64,000 nucleotides of DNA from CBDCVA01 sp965222935 [NCBI: Candidatus Latescibacterota bacterium] (GCA_965222935.1 CBDCVA010000002.1:1612001-1676000), one strand, 5' to 3'; positions 50,002-57,862 are shown, numbered from the stretch's first letter. Numbers and translations are program-made. The notes: generated by a model not told the origin, from the sequence alone.

Positions 50002-50423
50002 GGTCGGACGACCTCCGATGGCGGACGGTACGCCACTTCACGCCCGAGGAGATCACTTGCAGGTGCGGCTGCGGCGCGGACGAAATACGCTTTGCGCTGA
50101 TGCTCGTGGCCGACCGCCTGCGGGAGCAGTACGCCGCGCGGCTCGCCCCACGCGATCCCGACGGCGCCCTGGTGGTCACGAGCGGCTGCCGTTGCCCGAG
50201 GCATAACGCCACGATCGGCGGCAGCCCCCTCTCCTACCACCTGACGGTTCCCGGCCGCCTGGCGGGCCACGCGCTCGACATCGCCCCGCACAGCGATCAT
50301 CCCGGAGCCCTGGCCGTCCTCCGGCGGGCCGCCGAACGGACCGCGCCGCCCGGTCTCAAGCTCGTCTATCCCGGCGCCCGCTTCATCCACATGGACGTGA
50401 GGGCCGGGCGGTGGAGGGGGTGA
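49998..50423 (+). CDS. Peptidase M15-type endolysin (D,D- or L,D-carboxy/endopeptidase)
   Basis: 141 aa. VTSGCRCPRHNATIGGSPLS, GHALDIAP and FIHMDVRAGRW give the zinc ligands of the M15 fold (His, Asp, His). The N-terminal CRCGCG hints at an added metal knuckle. It would cut peptidoglycan stems at lysis. GTG start with GGAGGAGAG upstream. Its last 219 bases are duplicated at 51,125-51,343. Confidence 0.8.
   Translation: MRSDDLRWRTVRHFTPEEITCRCGCGADEIRFALMLVADRLREQYAARLAPRDPDGALVVTSGCRCPRHNATIGGSPLSYHLTVPGRLAGHALDIAPHSDHPGALAVLRRAAERTAPPGLKLVYPGARFIHMDVRAGRWRG
50205..50423 (+). repeat. Direct repeat, left copy (3' end of endolysin)
   Basis: 219 bases, ungapped, matching 51,125-51,343 with six mismatches by my count. 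The two copies bracket brnT-brnA. The right copy begins on the last base of the brnA stop codon. Confidence 0.9.
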
Positions 50424-50427
50424 ATAT

Positions 50428-50485
50428 TTGACATTGGCGAACCCTAGCGATCATCTTGCCATTGGAGTCGCCGCCCGGACTCCAA
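50428..50485 (+). promoter_or_regulatory. brnTA leader: -35-like box and perfect inverted-repeat operator
   Basis: TTGACA at 50428-50433 (no good -10). Then TTGGAGTC (50462-50469), 8 bases, GACTCCAA (50478-50485), an exact dyad 48 bases before the brnT ATG. BrnA-type antitoxins repress their own operon, so this dyad is the natural operator candidate. Confidence 0.45.
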
Positions 50486-50533
50486 CCGGGATTTGGCTAC
50501 GGCGCCCCCAAGGCCCGTAGAAGCGTAATCGTT

Positions 50534-50815
50534 ATGGAGTTTGAGTGGGACGAAGCCAAGAGTGATCGCTGCTTTGCACATCGCGGTTTCGACTTCGCCT
50601 ACGCTATCCGGGCCTTTCTTGATCCAAACCGGCTCGTCGGGCGGGATCGCCGCTGGGATTATGGCGAGGATCGTTACCGGCTTCTCGGCGCGATCGAAGG
50701 GCGAGTGTTCGTGGTGATCTACACGGTTCGGGGTTCCGCCATTCGTATCGTTTCTGCCCGCAAGGCCAACAGGAGGGAGGTCGGAGAATATGAAAAAAAC
50801 ATGCATCAGGATTGA
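50534..50815 (+). CDS. brnT: BrnT family toxin (RelE-like ribonuclease)
   Basis: 93 aa. EFEWDEAKSDRCFAHRGFDF is the BrnT opening; the core strands GRVFVVIYTVRG and IRIVSARKANRREVGEYE carry the Arg/Lys cluster used for RNA cleavage. Toxin-first order is typical. ATG 50534 fits the family start; the longer frame is not needed. Overlaps brnA by 26 bp. Confidence 0.85.
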   Translation: MEFEWDEAKSDRCFAHRGFDFAYAIRAFLDPNRLVGRDRRWDYGEDRYRLLGAIEGRVFVVIYTVRGSAIRIVSARKANRREVGEYEKNMHQD

Positions 50816-51125
50816 TCCCAGCGATCCGAACAGCCTCCCCACGGGGCGGGTCGATCATGAAGTGCTGGATGGGGCAACCGAACGAGAACTCGCCACCCAG
50901 CAACGGCACGACGATGCCGAAGCCATGCGGGACATGGCTAGATTCGCGCGGCGCGTCCGTAAGCGCCTTGGCTTTACGCAACAGGAGTTCGCACGGCGAA
51001 TCGACGTACCGCAAGAGACGATCCGCAACTGGGAGCAAGGAAGACGCAGCCCCACCGGCGCCGCCAAGGCTTTGCTCAGAGTGCTCGACAAGGCTCCAGA
51101 GACGGCTCTTATGGTCTTGACCTGA
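50790..51125 (+). CDS. BrnA-position antitoxin with XRE-type helix-turn-helix
   Basis: 111 aa. The N-terminal part (IDPSDPNSLPTGRVDHEVLD) would wrap the toxin. The C-terminal part is a Cro/XRE helix-turn-helix (LGFTQQEFARRIDVPQETIR then NWEQGRRSPTGAAKALLRVL) instead of the ribbon-helix-helix of classical BrnA. GGAGGTCGGAG precedes the ATG. Confidence 0.8.
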   Translation: MKKTCIRIDPSDPNSLPTGRVDHEVLDGATERELATQQRHDDAEAMRDMARFARRVRKRLGFTQQEFARRIDVPQETIRNWEQGRRSPTGAAKALLRVLDKAPETALMVLT

Positions 51126-51343
51126 ACGCCGCGATCGGCGGCAGCCCCCTCTCCTACCACCTGACGGTTCCCGGCCGCCTGGCGGGCCGCGCGCTCGACA
51201 TCGCCCCGCACAGCGATCATCCCAGCGCCCTGGCCGTCCTCCGGCGGGCCGCCGAACGGACCGCGCCGCCCGGCCTCAAGCTCGTCTATCCCGGCGCCCG
51301 CTTCATCCACATGGACGTGCGGGCCGGGCGGTGGAGGGGGTGA
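51125..51343 (+). pseudogene. Duplicated 3' fragment of the endolysin gene
   Basis: Right copy of the 219-bp direct repeat. It lacks the first 69 codons, has no start, and has CAC changed to CGC so the zinc-ligand His of GHALDI becomes Arg (GRALDI). It therefore cannot encode an active enzyme and records how brnTA was inserted. Confidence 0.88.
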
Positions 51344-51507
51344 GGTTACGCAACGTTCCCGCCGCCGTCTGGGGCTACAAGCTCGGCGGCTATCAGGTCC
51401 TAAAGAAGAGGTTCTCCTATCGGGAACGCGCTATATTGGATTGTACGTTGACCCCGGAGGAGGTCCAGTACTTCACGGATACCGGGCGGCGGATTAAGGC
51501 TATATAG
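51340..51507 (+). pseudogene. C-terminal scrap of a type ISP/IIG restriction-methylase-like protein
   Basis: The frame reads VPAAVWGYKLGGYQVLKKRF then SYRERAILDCTLTPEEVQYF and a stop at 51505-51507. From memory this is the conserved end of large ISP-type restriction-modification enzymes (WxYxLGGYQVLKKWLSYRE). Only about 55 codons remain, fused to the endolysin fragment by a GTGA overlap. Confidence 0.55.
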
Positions 51508-51582
51508 TGATCTATATGGATACGCAGTGAGCAAAGATTAAAAACGCGTGATCAGAGTTTCGACAAAGAGGAGTAACAATCC

Positions 51583-52504
51583 ATGAGTGCTCCAAGGGCC
51601 TTCGTCTCCTATTCATGGGACGACGATTCTCACAAGAAATGGGTTGCCGACTTAGCGACCGACCTTCGCAGCGACGGAGTTGATACGATTCTGGATCAGT
51701 GGCACGCGGTTCCGGGTGATCAGTTGCCAGCCTTCATGGAGAAAGAGATTCGAGAGAATGATTACGTTTTGATCATTTGCACGTCCAACTACCGGTTAAA
51801 GTCGGACGAGAGGCAAGGCGGTGTTGGATATGAAGGAGACATCATGACCGCTGAGGTGCATGCCCGAGGCGATCATCGCAAATTCATTCCAATTCTTGCG
51901 CGGGACACGTGGGAAGACTCGGCTCCATCATGGCTGAAGGGAAAGTATTACATCGATCTGAGCACCACAGATCAATACAAGAAGAACTATTCAGACCTTA
52001 CGGACACACTGCTAGGCACGAGATCAGGCGCCCCACCGCTCCAGGCATCATCTAGACCTGTCCACAGGAAACCCGTAGCAAAATCGCAACCGGATGAGCC
52101 ACTAAGAATTGTTGATGTCATTGTCGGTGAAGTTACAGAGCCAACGCTGGATGGTACGCCCGGCTCTGCCCTTTACACCGTACCTCTTCGACTTAACCGA
52201 GAGCCTTCGTCTCTATGGTCTGAGATATTTGTACAGATTTGGGATTCCCCCCCCACGCTTCACCACCATGCATCGTCGAGGCATTGCGAGAGTTCAAGGT
52301 GCGAGGATCATTTTGAACGGTACAACAATCGGGGAAGTTGAGAAGTATCATCGCGAAACACTGATTCTATGCGTCAACGAGACGAACAAGAAGGTGGCCG
52401 AGATCCTTGAACGTGAGCACAGAGAAGACGAAATGCGCCTCCAGAGATCGGAGGCACACCGAAAGAAAGTTAAAGATATAGCAGAAGACCTATCCTTCGA
52501 TTAA
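51583..52504 (+). pseudogene. SEFIR/TIR-domain protein gene with frameshift at a C8 tract
   Basis: Residues 1-140 form a SEFIR/TIR-like domain: RAFVSYSWDDDSHKKWVADL, GDQLPAFMEKEIRENDYVLI and ICTSNYRLKSDERQGGVGYE. Such domains cleave NAD or assemble signalling complexes in defence. The frame from 51583 stops at 52341. From the eight C at 52247-52254 another frame continues a coherent C-terminus (PRFTTMHRRGIARVQGARII ... KVKDIAEDLSFD) to 52504. With seven C the two would be one protein of about 306 aa. AGAGGAG precedes the ATG; lower GC than neighbours. Confidence 0.75.
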
Positions 52505-52524
52505 CAAGGTTCCGACAAGCAGGC

Positions 52525-52962
52525 GTGCGGGGACAGGTCATCCCGGACTCACGGCAAGTTGCGCTCGCAGCCAGGCTCGATGCGGCCTTTCAGGCTGACT
52601 CCCTTGAGGACGGCGTGACACATCCAGCCGAGCTAATCATTGACGAGGCGTTGCGATCCACAGAAAGTGATCTCGTCCTTCACTGGCTCAAGGGGTTTTG
52701 CCTAGACGCAGAACGTCCGGGCTTTGCGGCGTCGGTGTTGCGCTGCCTTGGGCGGCAAACGAGCCCAGGGACGGTTTTATGGCGTGTGGAACTCGTGCGC
52801 ACCGCGTTGGACATGGACGATGTGGGCATCAGAGACGCCGCCATACAGGCGGCTGAATTGTGGGCCGACCGCGAAGTCATCACCGTCCTGGAATCATCTC
52901 ACCACCCGGAGCTGTGGCTTCGGGACTACATCCGGGACGTGATCGACGACCTCGGCCCATAG
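52525..52962 (+). CDS. HEAT-like helical protein of an unknown two-gene cassette
   Basis: 145 aa, GTG start. All-helical, with paired helices (SDLVLHWLKGFCLDAERPGF, VGIRDAAIQAAELWADREVI) like ARM/HEAT repeats that bind proteins or nucleic acid. The next gene starts three bases after its stop, so they are cotranscribed. I do not recognise a named family. Confidence 0.6.
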   Translation: MRGQVIPDSRQVALAARLDAAFQADSLEDGVTHPAELIIDEALRSTESDLVLHWLKGFCLDAERPGFAASVLRCLGRQTSPGTVLWRVELVRTALDMDDVGIRDAAIQAAELWADREVITVLESSHHPELWLRDYIRDVIDDLGP

Positions 52963-52965
52963 CCT

Positions 52966-53484
52966 GTGTTCCTGGCTCGTAAAATCACGCGCGCCAAGTG
53001 GTCGTCAAAAACGGGCTTGGCGACGGACGAGATTCCTGCGGACGCCGTAACCGCCGACTTACGCACGAAGGAGAACGCCCTTTCCTTTTGGCGTTGCGGC
53101 ACAGAAGCCGACCGCCAGGTTGAAGAGGCAGCACTAGCCATAGCCGCAGCCAGAAACCGTGTTGACAAGCTCGATGTCGTGTGGGTCTCGGATGAGGATC
53201 TGAGGGCAGACGGCCAGAAGTTGAGGGACACTGAAGGCCAGACACCGGTACTGGGGCTGGTTGAGCATCATGTTGACATTCAGAACCTTGACTACGTGCG
53301 CCTCGGAAGAGTCGCTAATCGCATCGTTGCCGCAATCGACGGAAAGCAGTGCCGCAGGCTGGCGAAAGGGAAGGTGTTGAAACTCCTGGCGGCGGCGGTC
53401 AATGAGAGGCGTGTAGACCTTGACAACCTCAATGAGAAAGTCCGGTCGGAGATCCGCAAGTCGCTCAAGACACACCCCAATTAG
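52966..53484 (+). CDS. Unknown partner protein of the two-gene cassette
   Basis: 172 aa, GTG start. N-terminal KITRAKWSSKTGL and DAVTADLRTKENALSFWRCG look like a small beta-rich binding domain; then helices (EEAALAIAAARNRVDKLDVV) and a charged C-terminal helix bundle. No catalytic motif seen. Location among toxin, TIR and glycosylase genes suggests a defence or stress role, by context only. Confidence 0.6.
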   Translation: MFLARKITRAKWSSKTGLATDEIPADAVTADLRTKENALSFWRCGTEADRQVEEAALAIAAARNRVDKLDVVWVSDEDLRADGQKLRDTEGQTPVLGLVEHHVDIQNLDYVRLGRVANRIVAAIDGKQCRRLAKGKVLKLLAAAVNERRVDLDNLNEKVRSEIRKSLKTHPN

Positions 53485-53569
53485 AGCAGTAAGCTTCGCC
53501 TAGCAGGTGGCCGACCAAGGGCAGGCTCTCTCCGACCATAGCACCACCAGCGGCTTCTTGCTCCCGGCC

Positions 53570-55435
53570 TTATCCCGATCGGGCGTTCGCCGCGTAGTAG
53601 TTGCACTCATCGCGGAGGTAACAATCTGCACATTTCGGTTTCCTTGGCCTGCAGTGTGTTTGGCCCAAGCGATACAGGGGTGCGTCAAGCATCCATGAAT
53701 TATCGGGATGCATTTCATTCGCGATGCGATGCGCCTGATCCGCAGAGATGTCCTCGCCGGTGAAAACGCGGCCCAGCACTCTCCGGACGTGGATGTCCGC
53801 CTTGAGTTCGCCGGCTCCGGATATCTGATTCGTGTCTAGCAGTGCGCCGACGATCATCCACGAGGTCTCCGGGCCGACCTGCATCCCATTCAGGCGGTTC
53901 AGGACCTCGAAGGGGGCTTGGTCCTCCCAGATCTCGCGGGCGTCGCCGTTGTAGCGCTCGACGATCTCTTTGCCGATTCGCCGGACGCGTTTGTGCCCCC
54001 TACGGCGGAAGCGATGCAGACGGTAACGTTGGCGGGAGGCATCGGAATCCCAATCGGAAATCTTGATGATGGCCTCCCAGAGATCGTCCGGGTCGCCAAG
54101 CTCGTCTTTCGCGAACCGCCTGGCGTTTTCCCATGCCTGATCCGCTCTCATCTGGTAGTCGAGGATGCTGCCGAGCATGAATTTGTTGGCCGACTTCTTG
54201 TCTGCCCACTCGCCATTGAACTTGGACAGCCACGGCCAGTCGAGGCCTCCCTGTGGCCTGTGGTCAAGAAGCAATTCGCTGACGCTTTGATGTTGATTGT
54301 GGCGCATGGGTGTGCTCTCCGGGGGACTGGAGATCGTCCGCATGAACCCACGCAGGCTCTCGCGTTCGTCGATGGGCAGGCGCTCCCCGACCGGCAGCAT
54401 CGGCTCGAAAGGTTGGTGTGCCTCGGTCTGATACCAGTAGGCCACCGAGGCGTAGTCGTCCGAGAGGCAATTGGCGTGGCCGTGCTCGATGGTCACGCGG
54501 ATTTGGCGCTCGAAGGCGATGGGGTCCTCGATGTGGAACCGGTACAGGGTCCACTTGCCCGACCACCTGAGCTCGCCCTCCGTCGGTCCGGCGTGGGAGA
54601 TGCCGTGGTAAGGCGCGTCGTACTTGCCCGACGGGAAGTACCATGCCGCGCAGAAGTAGTCCTCGGTCCCCGTGCCGTGGAGTGAAGGCGGCCAGGTGTC
54701 ACCGTCGATGAAGATCATGTCGTCGCCGTCACCAAACCAGTGCTCGTCCGGTACGGGGTTGATGTGATCGATGGAGAGGTTGCAGCCGACGTAGTGGCCC
54801 CGGCCGGCCGCGTTCAGGATGACGTAGTTCTCCTTCCCGTCGAGGTTGGGCGCTCGATGCACCTCTTCGGGGCGGAGGCCGGGTCGCGTCAGATCGAAAG
54901 TCCCGCGGGTGGGGTTCTCCCGGCGCCACTGGGCGTGGAAACGCAGGAGATCGTCCTCGGGGGCGTTGTGCTCCTCGTAGTCCACGTAGTCGTAGAACGA
55001 GGTCAGAGGTGCATCCGCCTCGTTGGTCACGGTGAGGCGAGCGCTTGTGGCGAAGGGCATCGGGAAGAAGCAGTTGAGGGCCGCGTCGAGCCGGGGTCCG
55101 CCCCCTTTGGCGATGATGTTCAAAGGCAGCGAGACGAAATGCGACAGAACCCCGTGCCCGACACCGAAGAAATCGCCCAGGGGGCATTCGACGCTCGGCC
55201 TCTCCTCCCCGTCCCAGTAGAAGCGCAGGATCACCTTGCGCGGGTAGAGCGGGTCCTCGCACGCCACGGTGATCCAGATGTGGCGGATCACCCCGGCGCC
55301 CGCGATCCGGGCGATGGTGGCCGTCTCTCCCGGCGGGAGGTGCAGGCAGTCCCTGTCCTTCCCGCTACGGTCCCATGAGGAAACGCGTTTGCTCCTGTGG
55401 GTCCGGGCTCGGGCAAGGTTGGAAAGTGCGCTCAT
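53570..55435 (-). CDS. GH172 (DUF2961) protein fused in frame to an endonuclease III-like iron-sulfur domain
   Basis: 621 aa from ATG 55435 (GGAGG upstream). Residues 1 to about 365 are a GH172 enzyme: RVSSWDRSGKDRD, LPLNIIAKGGGP, DGDTWPPSLHGTGTEDYF and ASVAYWYQTEAHQPF; GH172 members include difructose-anhydride and arabinofuranan hydrolases. After about residue 376 the sequence switches to a helix-hairpin-helix glycosylase domain ending C-x6-C-x2-C-x5-C (CRPRKPKCADCYLRDEC), the 4Fe-4S loop of endonuclease III/MutY. An internal ATG at 54307 with GGAGAG before it could start a separate 245-aa protein. The normal GH172 tail appears replaced. Confidence 0.75.
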   Translation of the reverse strand: MSALSNLARARTHRSKRVSSWDRSGKDRDCLHLPPGETATIARIAGAGVIRHIWITVACEDPLYPRKVILRFYWDGEERPSVECPLGDFFGVGHGVLSHFVSLPLNIIAKGGGPRLDAALNCFFPMPFATSARLTVTNEADAPLTSFYDYVDYEEHNAPEDDLLRFHAQWRRENPTRGTFDLTRPGLRPEEVHRAPNLDGKENYVILNAAGRGHYVGCNLSIDHINPVPDEHWFGDGDDMIFIDGDTWPPSLHGTGTEDYFCAAWYFPSGKYDAPYHGISHAGPTEGELRWSGKWTLYRFHIEDPIAFERQIRVTIEHGHANCLSDDYASVAYWYQTEAHQPFEPMLPVGERLPIDERESLRGFMRTISSPPESTPMRHNQHQSVSELLLDHRPQGGLDWPWLSKFNGEWADKKSANKFMLGSILDYQMRADQAWENARRFAKDELGDPDDLWEAIIKISDWDSDASRQRYRLHRFRRRGHKRVRRIGKEIVERYNGDAREIWEDQAPFEVLNRLNGMQVGPETSWMIVGALLDTNQISGAGELKADIHVRRVLGRVFTGEDISADQAHRIANEMHPDNSWMLDAPLYRLGQTHCRPRKPKCADCYLRDECNYYAANARSG

Positions 55436-55537
55436 GGTCGCCTCCGCATGCGTAGGGTGGACCTGCCGTTGGCTTCTGTCAGCGAACGTGGGGCCTTGCA
55501 CTTGACGCGCGTCCTCCCCTCCCGCCTATTGTACGCC

Positions 55538-55924
55538 ATGGTGGCGTCAAACCCGTGGACCTCTTCGCGCATCAAGGGCCTGCGCCAGAGGGCCGAGCTT
55601 CCGCAAGCCCGGATGGCCGAGCGTCTGGGCGTCGAACTTGCGGTTTACCAGGCGTGGGAGGCGGGCACCGAAGCCCCCTCCGCCGAGGGCGCCGCGCGCC
55701 TCCGGGCCCTGGCCGGCGCCGAGACGACGCGCGCGTTGCCGGTCTTCCGCCGCGAGCTCCACGACATTCTGGCGGCGGGGACCGGGGGCGCGCTCTTGGG
55801 GTGGGACCGCACTGTGGGCTGCTACCGCTGTTATCCCGCCGAGGCCCGCCGTGGCTTGCCTTCCGGCATCGAGATCCTGGCCGTTTTCTCCGACGCTGCG
55901 GGGCTGGAAGCGGCGCTCGCTTAG
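55538..55924 (+). CDS. Helix-turn-helix protein with unknown C-terminal domain
   Basis: 128 aa from ATG 55538. Residues 9-55 (RIKGLRQRAELPQARMAERL, YQAWEAGTEAPSAE) are a Cro/XRE-like helix-turn-helix. The second half (GWDRTVGCYRCYPAEARRGL) is a small alpha/beta part. It is divergent to the GH172 gene and convergent with, and overlapping by 4 bases, the DUF4159 gene. Confidence 0.55.
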   Translation: MVASNPWTSSRIKGLRQRAELPQARMAERLGVELAVYQAWEAGTEAPSAEGAARLRALAGAETTRALPVFRRELHDILAAGTGGALLGWDRTVGCYRCYPAEARRGLPSGIEILAVFSDAAGLEAALA

Positions 55925-57261
55925 AAGAACACCTTGCGCATCACCTGATCGGTAATGGAGCCGGGCTGGGTGAGCACGTAGACGAGGAGATTAACGCCGA
56001 ACTTCAGGGAGCCTTGTGCCGTGCTCCAGCGCAGGTATCCCGCGTGCCTGACTTCCTCGTTGGCGTCCGGTGGGGGGATCTCCGAATCATGGTAGGCCCA
56101 AAGCGCCGAGTGCCCCCATGTCGTTGCCAGCGCCGCTAGCCGTCCCCCGATCTCCACGCCGACGAGAGGCGCTCGGCGCGTGTTGAGGTAAGTTCCGGTC
56201 TGGGGGTCGATCAGCCAGGGGTTGGCGGTCACCGGCAGCCCCGGGAGTTGGAAATAGCTGTCGAAGATGGGGTGCTTGGGGCCAATGCCGACGAGCTCCC
56301 AGTGGCGGTTGAAGCGCAGGTTCTGGCTGGCCAGCGAGACGTGGAGCAAGTTCCGCAGAGGACCCAATCCCAGCCCCTCGGTGTCCAGGAATATGAAACC
56401 GCCGACCCTGAGGTAGCGCCCCAGGCTTGCCGCCTCCGCGCGTGAGGGCTCGAATGGCGCCTGGCCCGCGAACATGGCCCATGGCGCCTTCAACAGCTCC
56501 GGTGACTCCACCGAGATCGTCCCTATGATGTCCGCCTTGATGCCCGTGAACTCGTTCATCGCCCGCACTAGGTTGGGCAGCGCCAACCCGCTTCCGCGCG
56601 GCGGCGGCCGCGTGAGGCCCTTGCGTTGTGCGAAGTGGGCGCGCGCGAGATCTTGCGAAGCGAGGTAGACGTTGACGACATGGAAAAACCCCGTGATCTC
56701 GCCCTTGTCCTCCGGGTTCTGATGGACCATGGCGTGGTACTTTCCCGTGTCCAAGTCCTCCAGGTCCATCATGTCCAGCTTGCGACGGATCTTGCCCGCA
56801 TGTGGAAACGGGACGATCTCCACCCTGCCTTCGGGCAAGGCGGGTTCCAGATCGGGACGTTCGAACGTCACACTGTCCAGCAGTGCGCGCTCAGGACGCA
56901 CCCGCCCCCAGGGCTTCTCCACCCACCGCGCGGGCACGCCACGGATTCGCACCGGCGATTTCAGCCGCGCGTAGATCCGCCGCGTCCGCCGTATCATGGG
57001 ACGGCGCCGCATCGGGATCGGCCGGGTGCGCAGTTGGAACGCCTGGGAGACAGGAGGAGGACGGCGCTTGACGAACCGGACCGTCAGCGGCCGCTTGCGC
57101 GCGTCTTCGGGCGGGACGGTGCGTATCGCGATGATCCCGGCGTGCACCACGACCGAGAAGGCGAGCGACAGTACCAGCACCCGCCGCTGGTCTTGGGCTT
57201 TAGCCGGGTCCAGCTTCGAGGCCGGCGTGTGGAAGCGGCTCGTGGCCGCTGAGGCTATCAC
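55921..57261 (-). CDS. DUF4159 domain protein with TonB-like N-terminal anchor
   Basis: 446 aa. One membrane segment at about 28-46 followed by a Pro/Arg-rich stretch (RFVKRRPPPVSQAFQLRTRP) as in TonB-like proteins. From about residue 190 comes DUF4159: NVYLASQDLARAHFAQRK, SPELLKAPWAMFAGQAPFEP, GGFIFLDTEG and GGRLAALATTWGHSALWAY. The domain is a flavodoxin-like or GATase-like fold of unknown role; it often accompanies MoxR/VWA gene sets, not present here. Confidence 0.8.
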   Translation of the reverse strand: MIASAATSRFHTPASKLDPAKAQDQRRVLVLSLAFSVVVHAGIIAIRTVPPEDARKRPLTVRFVKRRPPPVSQAFQLRTRPIPMRRRPMIRRTRRIYARLKSPVRIRGVPARWVEKPWGRVRPERALLDSVTFERPDLEPALPEGRVEIVPFPHAGKIRRKLDMMDLEDLDTGKYHAMVHQNPEDKGEITGFFHVVNVYLASQDLARAHFAQRKGLTRPPPRGSGLALPNLVRAMNEFTGIKADIIGTISVESPELLKAPWAMFAGQAPFEPSRAEAASLGRYLRVGGFIFLDTEGLGLGPLRNLLHVSLASQNLRFNRHWELVGIGPKHPIFDSYFQLPGLPVTANPWLIDPQTGTYLNTRRAPLVGVEIGGRLAALATTWGHSALWAYHDSEIPPPDANEEVRHAGYLRWSTAQGSLKFGVNLLVYVLTQPGSITDQVMRKVFF

Positions 57262-57316
57262 CGCTCTTCACCCGTGACGAGGGTCTTGCCCGTGGCTCGG
57301 GCGCAGGTGTCATGCA

Positions 57317-57356
57317 AACCCCACCCCCGACCCCTCCCCGCGAGCAGGGAGGGGAG
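57317..57356 (-). repeat. Palindromic repeat, copy 15 (reverse orientation)
   Basis: AACCCCACCCCCGACCCCTC then CCCGCGAGCAGGGAGGGGAG; no 18-bp unit. Confidence 0.88.
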
Positions 57357-57390
57357 TAAAGAAGCCCTGCTCATCACGGTCCTGACGAGA

Positions 57391-57416
57391 CCCTATCCCC
57401 GCAAGCAGGGAGGGGC
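57391..57416 (-). repeat. Palindromic repeat, copy 16 (reverse, lacks the G-rich tail)
   Basis: CCTATCCCCGCAAG then CAGGGAGGGGC: arms only. Confidence 0.7.
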
Positions 57417-57447
57417 GAAGAGCAGAGCAAAGAGCAGGGAGATGAGC

Positions 57448-57481
57448 CGTAATCCCCATCCCATAATGCGGGGAGGGGCGA
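57448..57481 (-). repeat. Palindromic repeat, copy 17 (degenerate)
   Basis: GTAATCCCCATCCCATAATG then CGGGGAGGGGCGATT; one arm intact. Confidence 0.55.
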
Positions 57482-57589
57482 TTCCCCATCGGAGTTTCCG
57501 AACCCGCCTACGCCAGCCATCGTGCACGTAAGATACGCCCGCCGCCGCCCTGAGTCAGTGCTGGACTCTTGACACTGCGGTCTCAGCGC

Positions 57590-57628
57590 ACCCCACCCCC
57601 GACTCCTCCCCGCAAGCAGGGAGGGGAG
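57590..57628 (-). repeat. Palindromic repeat, copy 18 (reverse orientation)
   Basis: CACCCCACCCCCGACTCCTC then CCCGCAAGCAGGGAGGGGAG. Confidence 0.88.
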
Positions 57629-57862
57629 AATCACTGTTTTCCACCCATGGCTCGGGCGCAGGTGTCATTCAATCTTACGGGACCGAGAAACCCTTCTGGA
57701 AGGTGCGACATTCAGGCCCGATGTCAACAGCTACCCTTGCGGCCCTCCACTCGGGTACGTCGCCTTACGATTGAGACGGGTTGACGCACCGAGGCATCTC
57801 CCGCTACCTTCGTTCAGCAGTCGGACGCTGGGTCGATTCACTGTGATGGCGCGGGGTGCGCG

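Larger units (their letters stand above)
33166..50423 (+). mobile_element. Tailed-phage structural gene cluster (Mu-type head, short tail); GTA-like or prophage remnant
   Basis: About 23 consecutive plus-strand genes with tiny gaps or overlaps: terminases, DUF935 portal, Mu I protease, decoration, capsid, connector, gpG, terminator, glycosyltransferase, tube, chaperone, tape measure, tip, hub, fibres, membrane protein, endolysin. Recombination, lysogeny, replication and transcription-control genes are absent on both sides. All larger frames are open despite several repeat insertions, implying selection to keep them. Confidence 0.8.
57262..57862. other. Gene-free 600-base gap with four repeat copies
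   Basis: No coding frame is convincing. The stretch holds four copies of the palindromic repeat in the opposite orientation to the phage region, plus a short direct repeat, GGCTCGGGCGCAGGTGTCAT, at about 57,295 and 57,651. Confidence 0.65.

Noticed and set aside
33166-50423. Complete transposable Mu-like prophage
   Set aside because: Head genes are of Mu type but no transposase A/B, repressor or Mu-like ends are seen, so activity cannot be claimed.
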